Below are positions 1 through 8,769 of a stretch of DNA of 10,433 bases, in pieces. The notes under the pieces are model-generated. The model ran no database searches. It was not told the DNA's origin and worked only from the letters and a program-made list of their open reading frames with translations. A program made the position numbers and the translations under genes. Origin of the DNA: Pseudomonadota bacterium (lineage in GTDB: Bacteria > Pseudomonadota > Gammaproteobacteria > Xanthomonadales > Xanthomonadaceae); the NCBI GenBank assembly GCA_023391775.1, contig JAEWAG010000027.1, forward strand, positions 1-10,433. Direction: 5' to 3'. The first letter of the stretch is position 1. Each line of letters opens with the position of its first letter.

Positions 1-245
1 GGCTTGTCCTGCGGCGGCGGCGGCGGCGGGGGCGGCGGCGGCGGCGGCGGGGCGTCGACCAGCGTGACCAGAATGGCACGCTCCTTCTCGACGTCGGCCT
101 TCGGGGCGACCGCGGGGATCAGCAGCAGCATCAGCGCAGCGAGATGGAGCGCGATGACGAACGCGATGCCGATGATGCGTGGCCAGCTTAGCCCGCTGTC
201 CTCGGTTTCTTCGTAGTTCCTGTGGACGACCAGTTGTTCAGTCAT
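1..245 (-). CDS. tonB: TonB energy-transducing protein, N-terminal part (cut by window edge)
   Basis: TonB spans the periplasm from the inner membrane and passes proton-motive energy from ExbB/ExbD to TonB-dependent outer-membrane receptors. Read from the ATG at 245, 81 complete codons are visible. They give a cytoplasmic stretch (about residues 1-22), one hydrophobic segment (about 24-44, containing IAFVIALHLAALMLLLIP) that would anchor the protein, a short linker, then 13 consecutive prolines (66-78) followed by QDK. A histidine (H34) inside the membrane segment matches the position of the conserved TonB transmembrane histidine. The N-terminal extension before the membrane segment resembles xanthomonad TonB proteins. 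The C-terminal receptor-contacting domain is off the window. I see no strong Shine-Dalgarno sequence. The gene is 128 bp downstream of the TPR gene and probably has its own start of transcription. ExbB and ExbD genes would be expected further left; this is inference. Confidence 0.88.
   Translation of the reverse strand, partial: MTEQLVVHRNYEETEDSGLSWPRIIGIAFVIALHLAALMLLLIPAVAPKADVEKERAILVTLVDAPPPPPPPPPPPPPQDK
12..50. repeat. CCG trinucleotide repeat encoding 13 prolines in TonB
   Basis: Thirteen consecutive proline codons, read on the - strand: CCG throughout except for one CCC at the seventh position. It is the start of the rigid proline-rich spacer that lets TonB reach across the periplasm. 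A nearly pure trinucleotide run can gain or lose units by slippage, always in frame, and is also prone to sequencing or assembly length error. Confidence 0.85.
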
Positions 246-291
246 TGCGCCAATGGCTCGTTTTTGAGGCTGGAACCCGGGGGCCCCATTA

Positions 292-315
292 GTTCACGGT
301 GAAAACCGCATGAAC
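292..315. repeat. Inverted repeat / hairpin between the TPR gene and tonB
   Basis: GTTCA (292-296) pairs with TGAAC (311-315), and CGGT (297-300) pairs with ACCG (305-308). The loop is GAAA and there is a 2-nt bulge (309-310), giving 9 paired bases. It lies about 60 nt past the stop of the TPR gene and 46 nt before the tonB start. No T-run follows on either strand, so it is not a standard intrinsic terminator. It may act as an mRNA 3'-end structure for the TPR transcript or a 5'-leader structure for tonB; neither can be decided from sequence. Confidence 0.4.
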
Positions 316-373
316 CGCCAAGCATATACCAATACCGCGGCCCTGTGCCTAGGGTGCGGCGCGTCTTCTTTGC

Positions 374-1540
374 TTATTTGAGGTTGATGATCTTGCGGGC
401 GTCTTCCGGCTTGCGGACGCCCTTGGCCAGGGCCTGCTGGGCGGCCGCCTTGGCTTCCGCCTTCTGGCCTTCCTGCCACAGGACGCGGGCCAGATTGAGG
501 TAGGTCTCGCCATCCTTGGACAGGGGAGCGGCCTTCTGCCAGTGCTCGATCGCCTGCGGGATCTGCTCGCTGTAGTAGTACGACTGGGCCAGCGCCAGAT
601 GGGTCTGGTAGTCGGGCTTGAGCACGCCCTTCTCCATGCCCTCGTTGATCACGGCGATGACGTCTTTCTCGCGGCCTTCGAGGTTGGCGTAGGTGATGTA
701 CAGCTGGCGGTACTCGCGTTCCTCGGTCAGCTGTCCGGCGGCACGCAGCTTCTCCATCACGCCGGCGGCCTTCTCCATCTGGTCGGCCTGGCTGTAGACG
801 GTGGCCAGGTTGGTCTGGGCGCGCTTGTCGTTCGGGTTGGCGGCGGCCAGGCGCTCGGCCAGGGCGATCGCCGCGTCGTGCTGGCTGGTCTCGGCGTAGC
901 ACGCCATCAGCAACTGCACCCAGCTGTCCTTCGGCTCCGGGGCCGATTCCACGGCCTGCTTCAGCACCGGGATGGCCTCCTGGTAGCGCTCGGCCTGGTA
1001 CAGGGCCTGGCCCTTGAGCACCAGGTCCTCCGGCTTGGACGAGCCGGTCTCGGCCAGGTACTTGTCCAGCGTGGCGAGGCCGGGCTCGATCTCGTCGTCG
1101 GCCAGCTGCAGCTGGGCCAGCATCAGCATCGACTGGTAGTGGCCGTTGTTGTCCAGGCCATTGAAGTCCAGGACCTGCTGCAGATACGCCTTGGTCGCAG
1201 CGGTGTCATCCAGGTTGTAGGCAGCCTGGGAAGCCAGCTGGGCGGCCAGTGCGCGGTCGTACTCGTTCGCGCCCTCGGCACCGAGGATCTCGTCGGCCAG
1301 GGTGCGGGTCTGGGCGAAGTCGTCCTTGTTGTAGACGTCGATCATCTTCTGCAGCTTCTTGCTCAGCTTGCTCGAGGCCTTGACCTCGGGCTCCTGGCGC
1401 GTCGCCTGCGGAAACAGCTGCTCAGCCTTCTGCGATTTCTTGCCCCCACGGGACTGGGCGGACGCATCCGCCACCACCACGCCACCCAGGGCGGCAGCAA
1501 TGAAGATCGACAGGACGGCGTGCTTGCTGCGGAATTTCAT
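374..1540 (-). CDS. Exported tetratricopeptide-repeat protein
   Basis: A 388-residue protein with an apparent Sec signal peptide (basic MKFRSKH, hydrophobic core to about residue 22, likely cleavage after ADASA near residue 28), so it should work in the periplasm. After a Lys/Gln-rich linker (about 30-65) the rest is helical repeat sequence. TPR-like units can be placed at roughly 171-202, 206-238, 239-270, 275-308, 311-342 and 345-377, with typical small/aromatic positions such as ALYQAERYQEAIPVLKQAV. TPR arrays bind other proteins and have no catalytic role; the partner is unknown. The start is supported by a strong Shine-Dalgarno (AGAGGTG) just upstream. Its position beside tonB in xanthomonad-like order suggests an envelope role, possibly with the TonB system, but that is inference from location. 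The 106-bp gap to the M48 gene upstream contains a TTGACG hexamer (1626-1621) without a convincing -10. Confidence 0.82.
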   Translation of the reverse strand: MKFRSKHAVLSIFIAAALGGVVVADASAQSRGGKKSQKAEQLFPQATRQEPEVKASSKLSKKLQKMIDVYNKDDFAQTRTLADEILGAEGANEYDRALAAQLASQAAYNLDDTAATKAYLQQVLDFNGLDNNGHYQSMLMLAQLQLADDEIEPGLATLDKYLAETGSSKPEDLVLKGQALYQAERYQEAIPVLKQAVESAPEPKDSWVQLLMACYAETSQHDAAIALAERLAAANPNDKRAQTNLATVYSQADQMEKAAGVMEKLRAAGQLTEEREYRQLYITYANLEGREKDVIAVINEGMEKGVLKPDYQTHLALAQSYYYSEQIPQAIEHWQKAAPLSKDGETYLNLARVLWQEGQKAEAKAAAQQALAKGVRKPEDARKIINLK

Positions 1541-1556
1541 GGATCACCTCTTTCGT

Positions 1557-1575
1557 GCCATCGGCCTGCGATGGC
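1557..1575. repeat. Perfect 7-bp hairpin in the TPR gene leader
   Basis: GCCATCG (1557-1563) and CGATGGC (1569-1575) are perfectly complementary around a 5-nt loop. On the - strand the structure ends 16 nt before the ATG of the TPR gene, directly ahead of its Shine-Dalgarno. It could be a leader hairpin or the 3' structure of the M48 transcript. No T-run follows, so I do not call it a terminator. Confidence 0.35.
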
Positions 1576-1646
1576 GGATCGGGTCGGCAAACCTAACAGA
1601 ACCTGCCGCTGTACGGAAAGCGTCAATTTCGAACGTTAGAAAGGCG

Positions 1647-2453
1647 TTACGGCCCGCAGCGCGGAGTTCGGCCCGCATTGCGGGCAGCCTGGAATGTCGG
1701 CTGCAGGCCGGGTGCCCGCTGGCGCAGGCTGGCAATGCGGTTCTGCGGATCCGGATGGGTGGACATCCACTCCGGCTGCCTCCCGCCGGCAGCTTCGATC
1801 ATGTTCTCCCAGAGACTGACCGCCTGGGCCGGATCAAACCCCGCCTGCGCCATCAGGCGCTGGCCGATCTCGTCGGATTCGGTTTCCTGGGTACGAGAGA
1901 ACGGCAGCAGCAGGCCGAGCTGCGCCAGGGTGCTCCCGCCCTGGGTCACCGCCTGCGAGGCGCCCTGCCCGTAGCGGGCACCGGCGACCGCACCCAGCAC
2001 GCCCAGCACGCCGGAAGTGGCCGCCTGGCGCGAGACGCGCTCATTGGTGTGACGCGCGTAAACGTGACCGATCTCGTGGCCGATCACCGCCGCCAGCTGG
2101 TCCTGGTTGCGCGCGACCTTGAACATGCCGGTGTGCACGCCGACCTTGCCGCCTGGCAGGGCGAAGGCGTTGGGGCTGTCATCGACGAACACCGCCGTTT
2201 CCCACGGCAACGAGCGCCAGTCTGCAGGCAGCTGGGCGACCAGCGCCTGGACCACGCATTGCACGTAGGCCGACTGCTGGCCACCGTTGAGCGTCTTCTG
2301 CTTGGCCTTCATCTCGGTGAAGGCCTGGGCGCCCATCTGGTTCAGCTCGGCATCCGAATACGCCATGTACTGGGTGCGGCCGGTTGGCGACGTCGTGGTC
2401 GCACAGGCCGCCAGGCCCAGCGCTACCGCCGCTGCAAGCATCCACTGTTTCAT
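1647..2453 (-). CDS. M48-family zinc metalloprotease, lipoprotein
   Basis: A 268-residue peptidase of family M48, of the short single-domain bacterial type related to LoiP/YcaL. The N-terminus is a lipoprotein signal: charged start, hydrophobic core and lipobox LAAC with Cys17 as the lipidated residue. Ala18 at +2 is not an inner-membrane retention Asp, so the outer membrane, periplasmic face, is the likely site. The zinc motif HEIGH is at 126-130 (catalytic Glu127), and the downstream FSRTQETESDEIG block (185-197) carries the ExxxD third-ligand motif (E190, D194). The STHPDPQNRI block (231-240) is also typical of the family. All key residues are present, so it should be active. Related enzymes take part in outer-membrane protein quality control; the actual substrate is not known. 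The start is preceded by GAGGGTGGGATC. It lies 56 nt downstream of the CPBP gene and may be co-transcribed with it. Confidence 0.88.
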   Translation of the reverse strand: MKQWMLAAAVALGLAACATTTSPTGRTQYMAYSDAELNQMGAQAFTEMKAKQKTLNGGQQSAYVQCVVQALVAQLPADWRSLPWETAVFVDDSPNAFALPGGKVGVHTGMFKVARNQDQLAAVIGHEIGHVYARHTNERVSRQAATSGVLGVLGAVAGARYGQGASQAVTQGGSTLAQLGLLLPFSRTQETESDEIGQRLMAQAGFDPAQAVSLWENMIEAAGGRQPEWMSTHPDPQNRIASLRQRAPGLQPTFQAARNAGRTPRCGP

Positions 2454-2509
2454 GATCCCACCCTCGGTTGTTCCACGCGGAGTGTGTTCGTGACGGGCTT
2501 AACGTTCCG

Positions 2510-5851
<3,342 letters not shown>

Positions 5852-5859
5852 TCAGGCCC

Positions 5860-5871
5860 GGCCTGCAGGCC
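5860..5871. repeat. 12-bp perfect palindrome in the gyrB promoter spacer
   Basis: GGCCTGCAGGCC reads the same on both strands. It starts 8 nt upstream of the TATAAT box and so spans the -35/spacer region of the presumed gyrB promoter. This is a plausible operator position, though a GC-rich palindrome of this length could be chance. Confidence 0.4.
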
Positions 5872-5912
5872 CCGGAAACCGGATTCAAGGGAGTTCGGGG
5901 CGGTCGACGGGG

Positions 5913-5928
5913 TGTTCCACGTGGAACA
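5913..5928. promoter_or_regulatory. parS site 1 (ParB centromere site)
   Basis: The 16-bp perfect palindrome TGTTCCACGTGGAACA, an exact match to the gammaproteobacterial form of the chromosomal parS sequence bound by ParB (Spo0J). It lies in the recF-gyrB spacer, about 60 nt upstream of the gyrB -10 box, so bound ParB could also affect gyrB transcription. Confidence 0.9.
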
Positions 5929-5976
5929 TGGGGTGCTGTGCGGCCCGGGACACGCTTCATGACGAGCTGGGGCGCC

Positions 5977-5997
5977 GCGGAGCCTCCCCTGCTCCGC
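5977..5997. repeat. 7-bp stem hairpin in the recF-gyrB spacer
   Basis: GCGGAGC (5977-5983) and GCTCCGC (5991-5997) form a perfect stem around a 7-nt loop, about 190 nt past the recF stop. No T-run follows on either strand. It may be a weak or Rho-assisted transcript end for recF, or chance in GC-rich DNA. Confidence 0.3.
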
Positions 5998-6189
5998 CAG
6001 AAGCGCGGTCGCCCGCACCGGACGGGAGCACCACTGGATGAGCCGGAAGGTGACCCGAGCGGGAATATCCGCGTCGGCACGGCCGCAACTACTCTCAAGC
6101 CTGGCCTGGCGTCGAGCGCCCAACTCCAGGACAAGTCTCGGGGCGGTTGTAGCGGTCTTTACACAGTCGGCGTTGCCTAGCCCCCGCGA

Positions 6190-7314
6190 TCAGCCCAAAG
6201 CGGCCGCTGAGGAGCCATCCGCGCCGACGATTGCACCCTGTTCCACGTGGAACACGCGCATCACCGCCTCCAGCCCCGCAAACGCGGCAGGCATTTCGGT
6301 CGCGGTGACGAGGATCTGTACGCCAGGCTGTGCCGCCAGATGCTCGAGCACGCGTCGTTGATGCACCCGGTCCAGCTCGGACGGCAGGTCGTCCAGGGCC
6401 ATGACGGGCCATTGGCCCTTGCGGCGCGCGAAATCGCCTGCCTGGCCCAGCAGCATCGCCAGCGCCGCGAGCTTGGTCTGGCCGCGTGACAGTGCCTCGC
6501 GGCCCGGAAGCCCCGCAAATGCCAGGCGCCAGTCGGCCCGGTGGGGCCCGACCCCCGTGTAGCCCATGGCCCGGTCCCGCTCACGCCCGAGGAGCAGCGC
6601 GTCGGCCAGGGACAGTTCGTTGCGACGCCAGCCGGGCTGGAACTCAAGCGAATTCAAGGGGAGCTCCGGGGAAATCCGCTGCGCGGTCTCCAGTACCAGC
6701 GGCTCGAGTTCGGACAGATAGGCCTCGCGATGCCCCGTCAGGGCCTCACCGGCCGTGGCCAGCTCCTGATCCCACGCATCCAGCTGCGCATTGCCACCGC
6801 CACTCTTCAGCAGGGCGTTGCGCTGGCGCAGCGCCCGTGAGTACCGGCGCCACGGCCCGAGAAACGCCTGTTCCACGTGGAACAGACCCCAGTCCATGAA
6901 TCTGCGCCGGTTCTCGCCACCGCCGGAGATGAGCGCATGGCTACCCGGCTCGAAGGTGACCACCGCGAGTGCCGCGCAAAGCTCGCCCAGCTGGGCCACG
7001 TCCTGTCCATCGAGCCGACCGGTCCAATGGTCGCCAGCATGGCGCAGGCCGGCCCGGCGGGGCCGGCTGGGCTCCGCCGCGCCGCCCTGCTCCCACTCCA
7101 CAAACACCTCGAGCGCTTCCGCGCCCTCGCGGACCAGCCCATCCCGCACCCGACCGCGGAAACTGCGGCCGTAAGCCATGAGGTGCAAGGCCTCCAGCAC
7201 GCTGGTCTTGCCCGCGCCGTTGGCGCCGAGGATGAGATTCACCCCCTCGCCGGGCGCAATGGCGACCTCGGTGAAACGCCGGAACTGGCGCAAGTGCAAC
7301 CGCGTGACCTTCAT
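6190..7314 (-). CDS. recF: RecF, DNA gap-repair ATPase
   Basis: RecF is an SMC/ABC-type ATPase that, with RecO and RecR, loads RecA onto single-stranded gaps. The 374-residue protein has Walker A GANGAGKT (30-37), the signature LSRGQ (275-279) and Walker B VMALDDLPSELD (304-315), all intact. FMDWGLFHVE (139-148) and GYTGVGPHRADW (251-262) are further RecF landmarks. It is slightly longer than E. coli RecF (357), partly through a Gly/Arg-rich stretch near residues 77-95. The ATG has no strong Shine-Dalgarno, and an intrinsic terminator sits just upstream after dnaN, which suggests low expression by read-through. Two exact parS palindromes lie within the gene, at codons 144-149 and 354-359, each read as FHVEQ. 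The gene ends in TGA at 6190-6192. Confidence 0.97.
   Translation of the reverse strand: MKVTRLHLRQFRRFTEVAIAPGEGVNLILGANGAGKTSVLEALHLMAYGRSFRGRVRDGLVREGAEALEVFVEWEQGGAAEPSRPRRAGLRHAGDHWTGRLDGQDVAQLGELCAALAVVTFEPGSHALISGGGENRRRFMDWGLFHVEQAFLGPWRRYSRALRQRNALLKSGGGNAQLDAWDQELATAGEALTGHREAYLSELEPLVLETAQRISPELPLNSLEFQPGWRRNELSLADALLLGRERDRAMGYTGVGPHRADWRLAFAGLPGREALSRGQTKLAALAMLLGQAGDFARRKGQWPVMALDDLPSELDRVHQRRVLEHLAAQPGVQILVTATEMPAAFAGLEAVMRVFHVEQGAIVGADGSSAAALG
6239..6254. promoter_or_regulatory. parS site 2, inside the 3' end of recF
   Basis: An exact TGTTCCACGTGGAACA within recF codons about 354-359. On the coding strand it is read in frame as V/F-H-V-E-Q (TTC CAC GTG GAA CAG). It lies 326 bp from site 1. 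Confidence 0.9.
6869..6884. promoter_or_regulatory. parS site 3, inside recF
   Basis: An exact TGTTCCACGTGGAACA within recF codons about 144-149, in the conserved DWGLFHVE block. It is read in the same frame as site 2 and again encodes FHVEQ. It lies 630 bp from site 2. Confidence 0.9.
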
Positions 7315-7331
7315 GCCGCGCGCACCAACGC

Positions 7332-7356
7332 AAAACGCCCGGCTGGGGCCGGGCGT
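7332..7356 (-). terminator. Intrinsic terminator between dnaN and recF
   Basis: On the - strand a perfect 9-bp GC-rich stem (ACGCCCGGC pairing with GCCGGGCGT, 7356-7335) closes a 4-nt loop and runs into TTTT. It begins 38 nt after the dnaN stop and ends 18 nt before the recF ATG. It should end most dnaN transcripts and leave recF dependent on read-through or a weak promoter that I cannot see. Confidence 0.78.
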
Positions 7357-7362
7357 CCTGCG

Positions 7363-7378
7363 GGTTCCACGTGGAACA
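7363..7378. promoter_or_regulatory. parS site 4, dnaN-recF spacer (one mismatch)
   Basis: GGTTCCACGTGGAACA, differing from the exact parS only at its first base. It lies 15 bp downstream of the dnaN stop and 6 bp ahead of the dnaN terminator stem, 494 bp from site 3. Confidence 0.82.
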
Positions 7379-7393
7379 CAACGCGAACCATCG

Positions 7394-8494
7394 TCAGAGG
7401 CGCAGCGGCATCACGACGTGACGGCACTTGTCGCTGCCAGCCTCACGCACCAGGGCGGAAGAGTTGGCGTCGCGCAGGGCGATCACGATGTGCTCGTCGC
7501 GCAGCGCACCCAGCGCGTCCAGCAGATAGTTCACGTTGAAGCCGATCGCCAGCCCGTCGACCTTGGTCTCGGCCTCGATCTCTTCCTGGGCCTCTTCCTG
7601 CTCCGGATTGTGCGCGTTGATCTTCAGCTGGCCGGGCGAGATCTCCACGCGCACGCCGCGGTACTTCTCGTTGGACAGGATCGCTGCACGCTGCAGGGCG
7701 GCGCGCAGAACCTCGCGGTCCACCTGCACCTCCTTCTCGGCACCAATCGGGATAACCGCCTCGTAATCCGGGAAGCGGCCATCGATCAGCTTGGAAGTGA
7801 AGCTGACATCGTCGCGCTTGACCCGGATATGGCTGCGGCCGATTTCCAGCTCCAGGGCGCGATCACCGCCCTCCAGCAGGCGCTGCAGCTCGGTCACGCC
7901 CTTCCGCGGCACGATGATCTGGCGCTTGGCGGCCACCGACTGTTCCAGCGGCGCCTCGCACAGCGCCAGACGATGACCGTCGGTGGCCACGCAGCGCAGG
8001 GTCTGGTCGCGCAGGTCGAACAGCAGGCCATTGAGGTAGTAGCGCACATCCTGCTGGGCCATCGCGAATGCGGTGCGCTCGATCAGTTCCTTCAGGGCGG
8101 CCTCCGGAACGGCGATGCGCTCGGTCGCCTCGACCTCGTCCACGGACGGGAAGTCGTTGGCCGGCAGCGTCGCCAGCGAGAAGCGGCTGCGTCCGGCCTG
8201 CACGCTGACCTTCTCACCGGACAAGGTGATGGTCACCCGGCTGCCATCCGGAAGCGCGCGCACGATCTCGAACAGCTTGCGCGCGGGAATGGTGATCTCC
8301 CCATCCACCGCATCTTCGACGGGGGCACGGGCAATCATCTCGACCTCGAGGTCGGTACCGGTCAGCGACAGCTGTCCGTTCTGTACCTGGACCAGGAAAT
8401 TGGCCAGAACCGGCAAGGTCTGCCGCCGCTCGACCACGTTGACGACCTGGGCCAAAGGCTTGAGCAGGGCTTCGCGCTGGAGAGTGAAACGCAT
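7394..8494 (-). CDS. dnaN: DNA polymerase III beta subunit (sliding clamp)
   Basis: The ring-shaped clamp that tethers DNA polymerase III and recruits repair polymerases, ligase and Hda. At 366 residues it equals the E. coli length. The parts that form the partner-binding pocket are in place: TDGHRLA (171-177), DGRFPDY (238-244) and the C-terminal VVMPLRL (360-366; E. coli ends in MPMRL). The N-terminal MRFTLQREALLKPLAQV is typical, which fixes the start at 8494; AGAGG lies about 12 nt upstream. It follows dnaA after a 275-bp spacer that probably carries oriC and also a candidate dnaN promoter. Transcription should largely stop at the hairpin after the gene. Nothing is missing or unusual in the protein. 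Confidence 0.98.
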   Translation of the reverse strand: MRFTLQREALLKPLAQVVNVVERRQTLPVLANFLVQVQNGQLSLTGTDLEVEMIARAPVEDAVDGEITIPARKLFEIVRALPDGSRVTITLSGEKVSVQAGRSRFSLATLPANDFPSVDEVEATERIAVPEAALKELIERTAFAMAQQDVRYYLNGLLFDLRDQTLRCVATDGHRLALCEAPLEQSVAAKRQIIVPRKGVTELQRLLEGGDRALELEIGRSHIRVKRDDVSFTSKLIDGRFPDYEAVIPIGAEKEVQVDREVLRAALQRAAILSNEKYRGVRVEISPGQLKINAHNPEQEEAQEEIEAETKVDGLAIGFNVNYLLDALGALRDEHIVIALRDANSSALVREAGSDKCRHVVMPLRL

Positions 8495-8512
8495 GGATTC
8501 CGTGCCTCTACG

Positions 8513-8542
8513 CTTTTAAGAAGATGTGGAATAAATCTGAAA
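8513..8542. other. AT-rich stretch, candidate unwinding element
   Basis: By hand count 22 of 30 bases are A or T, in a region where most flanking DNA is strongly GC-rich. It contains the TTTTAAG and GGAATAAATC runs and one DnaA-box-like 9-mer. It is placed at the dnaN side of the probable oriC, next to the strongest local DnaA box, which suits a DNA unwinding element. It is also part of the dnaN leader. Confidence 0.4.
8525..8533 (-). promoter_or_regulatory. DnaA-box-like site (TATTCCACA)
   Basis: On the - strand this 9-mer has one mismatch to the relaxed E. coli consensus TTWTNCACA and two to TTATCCACA. It sits inside the AT-rich stretch. Confidence 0.4.
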
Positions 8543-8570
8543 GCGGTGGTGCTTGGAGGGCGCCGAAGCC

Positions 8571-8579
8571 TGTGGAAAA
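8571..8579 (-). promoter_or_regulatory. DnaA box (TTTTCCACA)
   Basis: A full match to the relaxed consensus TTWTNCACA and one base from TTATCCACA, on the - strand. It overlaps the predicted start of dnaN transcription, adjoining the TATAGT -10 element. Confidence 0.6.
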
Positions 8580-8587
8580 CTATAGCA
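8579..8587 (-). promoter_or_regulatory. Candidate dnaN promoter (extended -10)
   Basis: TGCTATAGT on the - strand combines a 5-of-6 match to TATAAT with the upstream TG of an extended -10, which can work without a good -35; none is visible at 16-18 nt. Transcription would start near 8572 and give a leader of about 77 nt. It overlaps the IHF site and abuts the DnaA box at 8571-8579. Confidence 0.45.
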
Positions 8588-8598
8588 ACCCATTGATT
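8586..8598 (-). promoter_or_regulatory. IHF binding site
   Basis: AATCAATGGGTTG on the - strand matches the IHF consensus WATCAANNNNTTR at every defined position. IHF bends DNA and assists DnaA assembly at E. coli oriC. Here the site lies between the DnaA box at 8571 and the box group at 8648-8704, the same kind of arrangement. Confidence 0.6.
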
Positions 8599-8647
8599 CT
8601 GAGGTATTTTCCGGAAGGACAAACCTTGCTGGAAAGTCCCCGGCCAC

Positions 8648-8680
8648 TGTGGGACAAGCTGTGGATGGATTTGTGGACCT
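8648..8680 (-). promoter_or_regulatory. Array of three degenerate DnaA-box-like sites at 12-bp spacing
   Basis: Three 9-mers beginning TGTGG on the + strand start at 8648, 8660 and 8672, exactly 12 bp apart and all in one orientation. As DnaA boxes they read TGTCCCACA, CCATCCACA and AGGTCCACA, with 2, 2 and 3 mismatches to TTWTNCACA. Each keeps the CCACA core. They look like low-affinity boxes of the kind filled by DnaA-ATP cooperativity. Confidence 0.45.
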
Positions 8681-8695
8681 GATTCTGTCCCCGGG

Positions 8696-8704
8696 TTATC
8701 CCCA
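8696..8704 (+). promoter_or_regulatory. DnaA-box-like site (TTATCCCCA)
   Basis: One mismatch to TTATCCACA, in the opposite orientation to the array at 8648-8680. The 12-mer it belongs to (TTATCCCCAGCC, 8696-8707) recurs with two changes at 8728-8739 (TTTACCCCAGCC), 32 bp away. Confidence 0.45.
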
Positions 8705-8769
8705 GCCTGCCCCCGTGTTGCGCCCAATTTACCCCAGCCGCGCCCCCAGGCAGCAGCCGGGACGCCGGA

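Larger units (their letters stand above)
8495..8769. other. dnaA-dnaN intergenic region, probable chromosomal origin (oriC)
   Basis: A 275-bp non-coding spacer with several origin hallmarks. There are DnaA-box-like 9-mers at 8525, 8571, 8648, 8660, 8672 and 8696, a full-consensus IHF site at 8586-8598, and an AT-rich stretch at 8513-8542 in an otherwise strongly GC-rich window. It lies next to dnaA, where gammaproteobacterial origins with the rpmH-dnaA-dnaN order are commonly found. All complete genes to the left read away from it. The boxes are mostly degenerate, so the exact functional origin could also include the spacer upstream of dnaA. Confidence 0.68.

Noticed and set aside
1621..1626. 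TTGACG on the - strand as a -35 for the TPR gene
   Set aside because: No acceptable -10 hexamer lies 16-18 nt downstream, so it is not listed as a promoter.
542..1639. Long open frame on the + strand opposite the TPR gene
   Set aside because: Its low-complexity Leu/Val/Gly/Gln-rich product is the antisense shadow of a GC-rich coding gene; the - strand product has a signal peptide, TPR pattern and strong ribosome site.
2469..2484. Possible fifth parS (TGTTCCACGCGGAGTG) upstream of the M48 gene
   Set aside because: The left half is intact, but there are four mismatches to the 16-mer and the palindrome is lost.
7048..7067. Perfect 8-bp GC hairpin inside recF
   Set aside because: It lies within an Arg/Pro/Gly codon run of a very GC-rich gene, has no T-run and no contextual role; chance is likely.
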